DNA from: Actinomycetota bacterium | GTDB taxonomy: Bacteria > Actinomycetota > Acidimicrobiia > Acidimicrobiales > Ilumatobacteraceae | Assembly: GCA_009705865.1 (NCBI GenBank) | Contig: WLSJ01000002.1 | Location: forward strand, 1 to 33,577 | Length of the DNA: 33,577 nt | Reading direction: 5' to 3' | Part shown: positions 14,420 through 21,696 of the stretch, piece after piece | Layout of the letters: each line of letters begins with the position of its first letter | How positions within the stretch are numbered: position 1 is the stretch's first letter | Program-made: the position numbers and the translations under genes | Notes under the pieces: generated by a model | What the model was told of the DNA's origin: nothing | Database searches by the model: none | Seen by the model: the letters and a program-made list of their open reading frames with translations, nothing else

Positions 14420-14425
14420 TACAAT
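14420..14425 (+). promoter_or_regulatory. Putative -10 element of ruvC (leaderless candidate)
   Basis: TACAAT, close to the TATAAT consensus, ends exactly 7 bases before the ruvC ATG at 14433. The bases between (CAAACAT) contain no ribosome-binding site. This is the best single example of the leaderless pattern in the window. Confidence 0.6.
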
Positions 14426-14432
14426 CAAACAT

Positions 14433-14978
14433 ATGTTCGCCCAGGCCACCTCTGTGTCCCCTCATGTGGTTCTTGGTATCGACCCAGGGCTAACCCGTTG
14501 TGGGTATGCGGTTCTTGAAATGAGTTCTCATCAGAACATCCGCGCCGTTGCAATCGGAGTCGTGCGTACACCGCCCTCAAGCCCACTTCACGAGCGTTTG
14601 GCCGAGATACATGCTGAGGTTGAGTCACTATTGACTCAATTTCAGCCACATGCTGTCGCTATCGAACAAGTCTTTTTCCAAAACAATGTTCGCACTGCCA
14701 TGGGGGTCGGCCAGGCAAGCGGAATCGTTTTAGCTCTGGCTAGTCGGGCGGGTTGCGTTGTTGCGCAATACACACCATCGCAAGTAAAGAACACCATTGT
14801 TGGGTGGGGCAGTGCAACGAAAGATCAAATTGGCCACATGGTGCAACAACGCCTGAATCTTGCGTCAATTCCTCAACCTGCAGATGCTGCTGATGCTGCA
14901 GCAATTGCACTGTGTCATTGTGCCATCGCACCGTTTGTTGCATCACGTGATGCCGCCATTGCTCGGAGCGCACGATGA
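14433..14978 (+). CDS. ruvC: Holliday junction resolvase RuvC
   Basis: An RNase-H-fold endonuclease of 181 residues that cuts Holliday junctions symmetrically in the RuvABC complex. The four acidic metal ligands are visible: Asp17 in GIDPGLTRCG, Glu78 in AIEQVFF, and Asp151 and Asp154 in PADAADAAAIALCH. The motif FFQNNVRTAMGVGQA is standard. ATG 14433 follows a good -10 hexamer and no Shine-Dalgarno. A short N-terminal extension of about ten residues precedes the first strand. The stop overlaps the ruvA start as ATGA, giving a coupled ruvC-ruvA-ruvB operon. Confidence 0.97.
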   Translation: MFAQATSVSPHVVLGIDPGLTRCGYAVLEMSSHQNIRAVAIGVVRTPPSSPLHERLAEIHAEVESLLTQFQPHAVAIEQVFFQNNVRTAMGVGQASGIVLALASRAGCVVAQYTPSQVKNTIVGWGSATKDQIGHMVQQRLNLASIPQPADAADAAAIALCHCAIAPFVASRDAAIARSAR

Positions 14979-15568
14979 TCGGCAGCTTGCGCGGAACAGT
15001 GCTCGAACGTATTGCTCCTGGCACGGTGTTACTAGAGGTGAGCGGCGTCGGCTATTTATGCACGGTGACATCGTCCACTTTTGGTGAATTGGAACCAACG
15101 GTTGTTTCGTTTCTTCACATTCATCACCATATTCGTGAAGATAACCAGACCCTGTTTGGTTTTACATCACGCGTTGAGCGCGACACGTTTGACATTCTGA
15201 TTGCCACACATGGCATTGGGCCATCAATGGCGATGGCCATTTTGTCTACGTATTCACCAACCGCATTGGTGTCAGTAGTTGCCTCTGGAGATCTTGCAGC
15301 ATTAACAATTGTGCCAGGTGTCGGAAAAAAGACCGCAGAACGACTAATGGTTGAATTGAAATCTCGTCTGCACCTCGATGGTCTTTCCGTTACTGATTCA
15401 GCAGATTCAGTTCAATCAAGTGCGGCAGATGTGCGAGATGCTCTCACTGCACTCGGATACGGCCATGAAGAAATTCGTGACACTATGCGTTTGCTCGGTA
15501 CTGCATCTGATTCTGAAACAATGTTGCGCGATGCACTTGCACTGTTAGGGGCTCGCCGTGCGGGATGA
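14975..15568 (+). CDS. ruvA: Holliday junction DNA-binding protein RuvA
   Basis: A 197-residue protein with the three usual parts: an N-terminal OB fold starting MIGSLRGTVLE and containing the HHHIREDNQTLFGF region, a central double helix-hairpin-helix part (GIGPSMAMAIL and VPGVGKKTAERLMVELK), and a small C-terminal helical domain (AADVRDALTALGYGHEEI) that contacts RuvB. It tetramerises on four-way junctions and directs the RuvB motor. ATG 14975 overlaps the ruvC stop by four bases. The 3' end overlaps the ruvB GTG by 11 bases. Confidence 0.96.
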   Translation: MIGSLRGTVLERIAPGTVLLEVSGVGYLCTVTSSTFGELEPTVVSFLHIHHHIREDNQTLFGFTSRVERDTFDILIATHGIGPSMAMAILSTYSPTALVSVVASGDLAALTIVPGVGKKTAERLMVELKSRLHLDGLSVTDSADSVQSSAADVRDALTALGYGHEEIRDTMRLLGTASDSETMLRDALALLGARRAG

Positions 15569-16550
15569 ATTCCTTGAACCCATTCTTGCATCAGATCGTG
15601 AAGTGGCAGACGAAATCGGTTTGCGTCCTCGATTGCTCGACGACTTTGTCGGCCAACGCGAACTAAAAGAACATCTCGACATTGTTCTCGGAGCTGCAAA
15701 GCAACGAGGTCAAGCGGCCGATCACATTTTGCTTGCTGGTCCTCCTGGTCTTGGTAAAACCACGATGGCATGCATCGTTGCTGCAGAAATGGGAGTCGCA
15801 CTGCACATCACTAGTGGTCCAGCTCTCGAGAGGGCAGGAGATCTTGCAGCAATTCTCACAAAGTTGGGCGATGGTGATGTTCTCTTTATTGATGAAATTC
15901 ATCGTTTGTCACGCCCCGTAGAGGAAATTCTGTATCCCGCAATGGAGGACTTTCAGATCGACATTGTTGTCGGAAAAGGGCCAGCTGCATCATCAATTCG
16001 TCTCACTTTGCCACGGTTCACTCTTATCGGCGCAACAACGCGTACCGGAATGATCACAGGTCCACTGCGCGATCGGTTTGGTCTCGTCGCGCGACTTGAC
16101 TATTACGATGCGGTTGAACTTGATGCCATCGTCCAACGAACTGCTCGCATTCTTGATGTGCCATTGACAGATGATGCCTCGTTCCACATTGCTCGACGCA
16201 GCAGAGGTACTCCACGTATCGCTAACCGTTTACTGCGACGTGTGCGCGACTATGCAGAGGTACGCGGTGATGGCACCATCAACGCTGAAACAGCATTAGA
16301 AGCGCTACGGGTTTTCGGCGTCGATGAATTGGGTCTTGACAAGGTTGATAGGGCGATCCTGCGCAGTTTGTGTGACCAGTTTGATGGCGGTCCGGTCGGT
16401 CTAACCACGTTGGCTATTGCGGTTGGTGAGCAACCCGAAACCGTGGAAGACGTGTACGAACCATTTCTCATTCAGCAAGGGCTGATTGCGCGAACACCTC
16501 GCGGACGCATCGCAATGGATGCTGCCCGTTCACACCTTGCCAACCCGTAG
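15558..16550 (+). CDS. ruvB: Holliday junction branch-migration ATPase RuvB
   Basis: An AAA+ motor of 330 residues. Walker A is GPPGLGKTT (61-69), Walker B is LFIDEIH with Asp112 and Glu113, sensor 1 is in LIGATTRTGMI, and the arginine finger region is GPLRDRFG. The C-terminal winged-helix domain (LGLDKVDRAILRSL, then EPFLIQQGLIARTPRGR) is complete. RuvB hexamers drive branch migration with RuvA. The start is GTG 15558 inside the ruvA end; the N-terminus then reaches the conserved RPRLLDDFVGQ after 24 residues as in other RuvB proteins. The TAG stop lies 9 bases before queA. Confidence 0.97.
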   Translation: MRDEFLEPILASDREVADEIGLRPRLLDDFVGQRELKEHLDIVLGAAKQRGQAADHILLAGPPGLGKTTMACIVAAEMGVALHITSGPALERAGDLAAILTKLGDGDVLFIDEIHRLSRPVEEILYPAMEDFQIDIVVGKGPAASSIRLTLPRFTLIGATTRTGMITGPLRDRFGLVARLDYYDAVELDAIVQRTARILDVPLTDDASFHIARRSRGTPRIANRLLRRVRDYAEVRGDGTINAETALEALRVFGVDELGLDKVDRAILRSLCDQFDGGPVGLTTLAIAVGEQPETVEDVYEPFLIQQGLIARTPRGRIAMDAARSHLANP

Positions 16551-16553
16551 CCT
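16548..16553 (+). promoter_or_regulatory. Putative -10 element of queA overlapping the ruvB stop
   Basis: TAGCCT includes the ruvB TAG and ends 6 bases before the queA GTG at 16560. The same hexamer precedes hisS. No ribosome-binding site is seen in the 9-base gap. Because the hexamer reuses a stop codon, chance occurrence is more likely here than elsewhere. Confidence 0.3.
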
Positions 16554-16559
16554 CGGTGC

Positions 16560-17561
16560 GTGCAGCTTTCTGACATTGACTACGAGCTACCTGAGAGACT
16601 CATCGCTCAGCACCCTCTAGAACCTCGGGACTCGGCGAGACTGTTGGTGGCGTTAGACGAAGGTCCTCTTCAGCATCGGCAAATTTCAGATTTAGTAGAT
16701 GTGCTTGAAGCAGGGGATGTTCTTGTAGTTAACGACACGCGAGTTCTTCCCGCTCGATTGTCGTTGCATCGCAAGACTGGAGGGGCTGCAGAAGTTCTTT
16801 TGCTTGAGCAGCGTTCGTCTGATTTTCGACTGTGGGAAGCGTTAGTGAAACCGGCCAGCAAATTAAAGCCTGATGAGGTGTTGGAATATTTCGGAAAACG
16901 CGTCGTTCGAGTCGGACCGCGAACGGAAGCTGGCGACACATTTGTTGTTGAGATACTCGATGACAAACCATTGGAATTGTTGCAACGAATCGGGTCAATG
17001 CCGTTGCCTCCATACATACGAAGCCTGCTGACAGATGTTGAGCGCTATCAAACGATCTATGCACGCCGCTCAGCGAGTGCAGCTGCTCCCACGGCGGGTC
17101 TGCATTTCACTCCTGAACTGATGGATCGCTTGGTTTCGAAAGGTGTAGTAGTTGAAACTGTCGAACTGGTTGTAGGGCTTGACACCTTTAAGCCGATCTC
17201 CACCGATGATCCACTTGATCATCTCATCCACTCAGAGTTCTATTCGGTTGATCAACGAGTTCTCGATATTTGTGCAGATGCAAAAAGAGTTATTGCAGTG
17301 GGTACTACAGCTACACGGGCACTCGAGTCGGCTGCTTCGTCAGGGCAGTTGTCTGGTCGAACGTCTTTGTTTATTACTCCGGGATATCAATGGAAAGTCG
17401 TTGATGTGATGATGACAAACTTTCATTTACCAAAAACATCCCTGTTATTAATGATCGAATCTTTCATTGGTTCTCGTTGGCGCGACATCTATGCAGAAGC
17501 AATTCAGCAGGAATACAGATTTTTGTCGTTTGGTGATGCCATGCTGTTAGCGCGTCAGTAA
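16560..17561 (+). CDS. queA: S-adenosylmethionine:tRNA ribosyltransferase-isomerase QueA
   Basis: A 333-residue enzyme of queuosine synthesis: it transfers and isomerises the ribose of S-adenosylmethionine onto preQ1 in tRNA, giving epoxyqueuosine. Recognisable blocks are YELPERLIAQHPLEPRDSARLL at the N-terminus, VVNDTRVLPARL (about 57-68), VEVLLLE-type strand, SMPLPPYI, SAAAPTAGLHFT, and the C-terminal TNFHLPKTSLLLMIESF. GTG 16560 gives the conserved MQLSDIDYELP start. It is followed after 11 bases by tgt, the enzyme acting just before it in the pathway. The preQ1 biosynthesis genes and queG are not in this window. Confidence 0.96.
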   Translation: MQLSDIDYELPERLIAQHPLEPRDSARLLVALDEGPLQHRQISDLVDVLEAGDVLVVNDTRVLPARLSLHRKTGGAAEVLLLEQRSSDFRLWEALVKPASKLKPDEVLEYFGKRVVRVGPRTEAGDTFVVEILDDKPLELLQRIGSMPLPPYIRSLLTDVERYQTIYARRSASAAAPTAGLHFTPELMDRLVSKGVVVETVELVVGLDTFKPISTDDPLDHLIHSEFYSVDQRVLDICADAKRVIAVGTTATRALESAASSGQLSGRTSLFITPGYQWKVVDVMMTNFHLPKTSLLLMIESFIGSRWRDIYAEAIQQEYRFLSFGDAMLLARQ

Positions 17562-17572
17562 AGGCAGTTGAG

Positions 17573-18670
17573 ATGTTTCCTGTACAACTAGAAATTCAGT
17601 CAGAAGAGGGTGGCGCTCGGACCTCGACAGCTACGACCCACCGCGGTCAATATCACACTCCATGTTTCATGCCAGTCGGAACCCGTGGTGCAGTGAAGTA
17701 TCTCAGTTCGCGTGATTATGAAGAGCTTGGTGCAGAAATTGTCTTGGGCAATACGTATCACTTGATGCTGCGCCCTGGGGCAGATGTCATTGACAGATTC
17801 GGCGGGCTCGGAGCTTTCAGTGGTTGGAAAGGTCTCACGCTGACGGACTCCGGTGGCTTTCAGGTTTTTTCGCTCGACCCCAAGGTTGATGATGATGGCG
17901 TGACGTTCAAATCGACATATGACGGTTCCTATCATCGGTTCACGCCTGAAATAGCAGTTGATACCCAAGAAAAAATTGGTGCAGATATTCAGATGGTGCT
18001 CGATGTGTGTACATCGCTTCCTGCTGAACCAGAAGTCGTTCGTCTCGCATTAGAACGTACGCACGCATGGGCAATACGTGCCCGCGATGCGCACACCCGT
18101 CCTGATCAGTCGTTGTTTGGCATCGTTCAAGGCGGAACTAATGCAGCAATGCGAGCAGAGAGTGCACGCAGAACAGTTGATGTTGGTTTTGACGGCTACG
18201 CAATTGGTGGTTTATCTGTTGGTGAAAGTCGAGCAGAGATGGTTGATGCCATTGGTGCGTGCATCGGAGATCTTCCTCGTGATCGCCCGCGATATCTCAT
18301 GGGAGTTGGCGATCCGGCATCACTCGTGGAAGCGGTCGATCTTGGTGTCGACCAATTTGACTGCGTACTCCAAACTCGTTTGGGGCGTCATGGCACAGCT
18401 TTGACCTCTGAGGGGAAAGTCAACATCAAGAATGCTCAGTTCGTTGATTCAGACGAACCTCTTGATTCTCTGTGTTCGTGTTGGGTATGTACGACCCACT
18501 CTCGCGGTTACTTGCGCCATCTGGCTCAGACAGGGGAGCCCACTGGTTCCCGACTGGTATCTGTCCATAACGTGGCATGGACAATCTCTTTGATGAATGA
18601 GATGAGAGATGCGATCAACGACGGCACCTTTTCAGCCTTGAAACGCCAACTTTTGGCGGTGTGGGGCTAG
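17573..18670 (+). CDS. tgt: Queuine/preQ1 tRNA-guanine transglycosylase
   Basis: This (beta/alpha)8 enzyme of 365 residues swaps guanine-34 of GUN-anticodon tRNAs for preQ1. The catalytic Asp92 in TDSGGFQVFSL and the nucleophile Asp263 in QFDCVLQTR are present. The zinc site is complete: Cys301, Cys303, Cys306 and His332 in CSCWVC...SVHN, at the same spacing as the Zymomonas enzyme with an offset of 17. The usual FDCVxPTR motif reads FDCVLQTR: a Pro is replaced by Gln at 267, next to the active site. The bacterial-type GIVQGG block is intact. ATG 17573 has AAAGG about eight bases upstream. The gene pairs with queA. Confidence 0.96.
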   Translation: MFPVQLEIQSEEGGARTSTATTHRGQYHTPCFMPVGTRGAVKYLSSRDYEELGAEIVLGNTYHLMLRPGADVIDRFGGLGAFSGWKGLTLTDSGGFQVFSLDPKVDDDGVTFKSTYDGSYHRFTPEIAVDTQEKIGADIQMVLDVCTSLPAEPEVVRLALERTHAWAIRARDAHTRPDQSLFGIVQGGTNAAMRAESARRTVDVGFDGYAIGGLSVGESRAEMVDAIGACIGDLPRDRPRYLMGVGDPASLVEAVDLGVDQFDCVLQTRLGRHGTALTSEGKVNIKNAQFVDSDEPLDSLCSCWVCTTHSRGYLRHLAQTGEPTGSRLVSVHNVAWTISLMNEMRDAINDGTFSALKRQLLAVWG

Positions 18671-18674
18671 GGCT

Positions 18675-18687
18675 AATCAGGCTGATT
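18675..18687. promoter_or_regulatory. Short palindrome upstream of yajC
   Basis: AATCAG-G-CTGATT is a perfect 6-bp inverted repeat about a central G, five bases after the tgt stop. It falls where the -35 region would lie for the TAGGAT hexamer at 18702. It could be an operator or a weak hairpin; chance is possible at this length. Confidence 0.28.
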
Positions 18688-18701
18688 CGGTCTGTGGTCG
18701 C

Positions 18702-18707
18702 TAGGAT
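18702..18707 (+). promoter_or_regulatory. Putative -10 element of yajC (leaderless candidate)
   Basis: TAGGAT ends 8 bases before the yajC GTG at 18716. No ribosome-binding site lies between. It would start the yajC-secD-secF unit. Confidence 0.42.
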
Positions 18708-18715
18708 TACTCGCC

Positions 18716-19063
18716 GTGATTGAAATCCTGCTCTCTGCAACATCGTCTACTAAGAGCAATGGCAATCCATTGTTCTCTTTGGTCTTCTTCGGAGCCATTT
18801 TTGGCGCAATGTATTTCCTGCTGTTGCGTCCGCAACGTCGCCGCCTAAAAGAAGGCAGGGCGCTTCAGTCATCAATCGGAGTCGACGACGAAATTGTTCT
18901 GACCTCAGGTATTTACGGTTTCGTAACAGCTATCGAAGGTGATGTTCTGTGGGTAGACATTGCCGATGGTCACGACAAGGAACGAATCGAAGTTCGAGTG
19001 GCGCGTAGTTCAATTGCGCGCAAAGTTTCAGCCACAGAGACCGCTCAGGACGATACGAAATAA
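18716..19063 (+). CDS. yajC: Preprotein translocase accessory protein YajC
   Basis: A small single-span membrane protein of 115 residues that associates with SecDF-SecYEG. A hydrophobic helix (about 19-37, ending FLLLRPQRRR) is followed by the conserved cytoplasmic KEGRALQSSIGVDDEIVLTSGIYG region and a charged tail. GTG 18716 is used; the N-terminal segment before the helix is short, as in the family. It is 3 bases from secD, in the standard yajC-secD-secF order. Confidence 0.93.
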   Translation: MIEILLSATSSTKSNGNPLFSLVFFGAIFGAMYFLLLRPQRRRLKEGRALQSSIGVDDEIVLTSGIYGFVTAIEGDVLWVDIADGHDKERIEVRVARSSIARKVSATETAQDDTK

Positions 19064-19066
19064 CAC

Positions 19067-20569
19067 ATGATTCGTCGTCTCGTTGTCTCTCTTGTTGCCA
19101 TAGTTCTGCTTGCCGGCGGAATGTTTACGGCCAATCTTGTGGCAGGTAATCACCCGTCTCTTGGTTTAGACCTACAAGGCGGGGCATCGGTCACCATGAC
19201 TCCGGTTGGAGAAGTAGATCCGGCTGCGCTTTCGGTAGCAGTAGACATCATTCGTCAACGCGTCGACTCTCTCGGAGTAGCTGAGCCAGAGATCATTCGC
19301 CAGGGAAACACCATTGTCGTCAACTTGCCAGGCGTCAAAGATCAGCAGCAAGCTTTAGACACGATTGGCCGAACCGGCGCAGTTGAAATGCGTCCTGTTC
19401 TCAAAGTGGCTCCTAATCCCGAAAGTACGACCACCACATCGACTATTGCTGGAGCAACCACAACAACTCTCAAAGGTTCCTCCACCACATTGGCACCTCC
19501 TGCTGGCGGCGTAGGAAGCTCTCGTACAGCTGCGGTCACAACAACCACAGTTCCAACTGCCACCTCACCAACTGATCCTGCAACCGGATTGCCAGAGGGT
19601 CAGACAATTCTTCCTGGCCGAAAAGACGGTCTCGTGTACTTGCTCGGTCCAGCAGAAGCGACCGGAGAAGTCTTTTCAAATGATTCTTCGGCTCAAGTTG
19701 ATGCTGGCTCGTGGGTTGTCGTTGCGAAACTTCGCAGCGGCGCAGCTGGTGCAGACCTTTGGAACAAACTGGCAACCAAGTGTTATGCCGGCGGAGCAGA
19801 TTGTCCGTCCAAAGCAATAGCCATCATTCTCGACGGCGAAGTTATTTCTGCTCCTACTGTTCAAACACCAACGTTTGATAATGGAAGCGTCCAGATCAGC
19901 GGATCCTTTTCTCAAACAGAAGCAAAGGACTTGGCTCGCGTTCTCCAGTTTGGTGCCGTTCCTGTGAAATTTGATACGCCAACAGTGCAAACAGTGTCAG
20001 CATCGCTTGGTGAAGATTCTTTGCGTGCAGCTGTGCTGTCGGGTCTCATCGGAGTTTTGCTAGTACTTCTGTTCTTGATGTTCTATTACCGGCTACTTGC
20101 CATTGTGGTTGTTGGCGGACTCGGAGTCTCCGGGCTGCTGCTCTGGAGCGTCATCTCCTGGCTCTCAAAAACAAACGGTCTAGCGCTCACATTGTCTGGA
20201 GCAGCCGGAATCATTGTGTCTATCGGAGTCACTGTCGACTCGTACGTGGTGTTCTTTGAGAAACTCAAAGATGACGTGCAACAGGGAAGAACCCTACGTA
20301 ACTCGGCTGCTCGCGGTTTCGAAAGAGCATGGCGAACAATTTTGGCAGCAGACACTGTGTCGCTAATTGGTGCCATTGTGTTGTGGTGGCTCACTGTCGG
20401 TTCCGTTCGCGGGTTCGCGTTCTTCTTAGGTTTGTCCACGATGGCAGACATGGTCGTTTCGTATTTCTTTACTCGTCCAGCGGTATTGCTGCTTGCTCGC
20501 ACCAAGCTGTTCAACAAGGGTCGAGTTCTCGGTGTTGCTAGATCCACTACTTCAGAGGCGGTGGCATAA
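19067..20569 (+). CDS. secD: Protein translocase subunit SecD
   Basis: An RND-type membrane protein of 500 residues that helps protein export late in translocation, using the proton motive force. The N-terminal helix (about 5-25) is followed by the SecD signature LGLDLQGGASV (32-42), a large extracytoplasmic P1 domain, and a C-terminal block of five helices from about 325. Residues ~118-175 of the P1 region form a Thr/Ser/Pro/Ala-rich low-complexity insert with several TTTT runs (19418-19591), absent from compact SecD proteins. Conserved AKDLARVLQFGAVPV and the VSIGVTVDSYVVFFEKLKD helix are intact. The TAA overlaps the secF ATG by one base. Confidence 0.96.
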   Translation: MIRRLVVSLVAIVLLAGGMFTANLVAGNHPSLGLDLQGGASVTMTPVGEVDPAALSVAVDIIRQRVDSLGVAEPEIIRQGNTIVVNLPGVKDQQQALDTIGRTGAVEMRPVLKVAPNPESTTTTSTIAGATTTTLKGSSTTLAPPAGGVGSSRTAAVTTTTVPTATSPTDPATGLPEGQTILPGRKDGLVYLLGPAEATGEVFSNDSSAQVDAGSWVVVAKLRSGAAGADLWNKLATKCYAGGADCPSKAIAIILDGEVISAPTVQTPTFDNGSVQISGSFSQTEAKDLARVLQFGAVPVKFDTPTVQTVSASLGEDSLRAAVLSGLIGVLLVLLFLMFYYRLLAIVVVGGLGVSGLLLWSVISWLSKTNGLALTLSGAAGIIVSIGVTVDSYVVFFEKLKDDVQQGRTLRNSAARGFERAWRTILAADTVSLIGAIVLWWLTVGSVRGFAFFLGLSTMADMVVSYFFTRPAVLLLARTKLFNKGRVLGVARSTTSEAVA

Positions 20570-21687
20570 TGGCCGGCGGAATTTCTCGTCTATATCGCGG
20601 TGAAACAACTGTGAATTTTTATGGTCGACGCAACATTGGTTTCATTTTTTCAGCGCTGTTACTAATTGTCACTGTTGGTTCGCTATTTTCACAAGGGCTG
20701 AACTTAGGTATTGACTTTAAGGGTGGCGTTGCATTCGAAGTCCCCGTTTCAGGCTCTATGTCAGAAGCGAAGGCAAAAGAAATCCTTACAACAAACAAGA
20801 TCAAGACAGACAATGTCAAGATCCAAACGTTGACTTCGGGCAGTACCCAAAGAGTGCGAATTCAATTGGGTGATATTCCGGTAGCGACCCGCACCACTAT
20901 TCAGGAAGCGCTAGCCAAAGAAGCTAAAGCAACCGTCAACGATGTCAGTGTGTCAACTGTGTCTTCTACATGGGGTCGCAACATCACTACGAAGGCCATT
21001 AAAGCCTTGTTGATTTTCTTTCTTATTGTTTCTTTGTTTATTGCGTGGCGATTCGAGTGGAGAATGGCTCTCTCGGCAATTGTTGCAATGGTGCATGACG
21101 TCGGAATCAGTGTTGGCGTGTATTCGGTGTTCAAGTTGGAAGTGACGCCCGCAACCGTGGTTGCATTCCTTACCATTCTTGGTTTTTCTCTGTATGACAC
21201 CATCGTTGTGTTCGACAAGGTTCATGACAACAACGAGCGCTTTAGTGGCTCAAAAGTTTCGTATGGAGACATTGTCAATGTGTCAATGAACCAAGTACTG
21301 ATGCGCTCGCTCAATACTTCCATCGCGGCACTGATGCCAGTTCTGAGTCTGCTGGTGCTTGGCTCCGGAGTATTTGGCGCAATCGCACTTCGAGAGTTTG
21401 CTCTAGCTCTTCTTGTCGGATTGGCAACCGGAGCGTATTCGTCGATTTATATAGCTAGCCCGTTGCTGGGAATCTTGAAAGAACGTTCAGACCAGTACCG
21501 GCCTATGCGTGGGCATTTGTCCATCGGGGCCGACATGAGTCACCTGATGCATACCGGGGCCCCGGTCGGGCGTCGTGCTGCTGCAAGGGCTGCAACGGAG
21601 GAATCACAGGGCTCAGTATCTGCGCCCCTAGCCGTGGAGACCCTTTTGAGTCACCCACCGCGCCCTCGAAAGAAGTCTCGTCGCTAA
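20569..21687 (+). CDS. secF: Protein translocase subunit SecF
   Basis: The SecD partner has 372 residues. After the N-terminal helix comes the SecF signature GLNLGIDFKGGVAFEV, an extracytoplasmic domain, and five C-terminal helices containing HDVGISVGVYSVF, FSLYDTIVVFDKVHDN (conserved Asp in the helix used for proton conduction) and a SLNTSIAALMPVLSLLVLG segment. A cytoplasmic tail of about 50 residues (from ~322) ends in RPRKKSRR. ATG 20569 overlaps the last base of secD. Only 9 bases separate its stop from rel; the apt gene found between secF and rel in mycobacteria and streptomycetes is missing. Confidence 0.96.
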   Translation: MAGGISRLYRGETTVNFYGRRNIGFIFSALLLIVTVGSLFSQGLNLGIDFKGGVAFEVPVSGSMSEAKAKEILTTNKIKTDNVKIQTLTSGSTQRVRIQLGDIPVATRTTIQEALAKEAKATVNDVSVSTVSSTWGRNITTKAIKALLIFFLIVSLFIAWRFEWRMALSAIVAMVHDVGISVGVYSVFKLEVTPATVVAFLTILGFSLYDTIVVFDKVHDNNERFSGSKVSYGDIVNVSMNQVLMRSLNTSIAALMPVLSLLVLGSGVFGAIALREFALALLVGLATGAYSSIYIASPLLGILKERSDQYRPMRGHLSIGADMSHLMHTGAPVGRRAAARAATEESQGSVSAPLAVETLLSHPPRPRKKSRR

Positions 21688-21690
21688 CCT
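21685..21690 (+). promoter_or_regulatory. Putative -10 element of rel (leaderless candidate)
   Basis: TAACCT overlaps the secF stop and ends 6 bases before the ATG at 21697. The same hexamer precedes pimA. No ribosome-binding site is visible. Confidence 0.38.
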
Positions 21691-21696
21691 TTGACC

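Noticed and set aside
20086..20547. 153-codon minus-strand open frame inside secD
   Set aside because: Antisense to conserved SecD membrane helices, with no start signal or recognisable domain.
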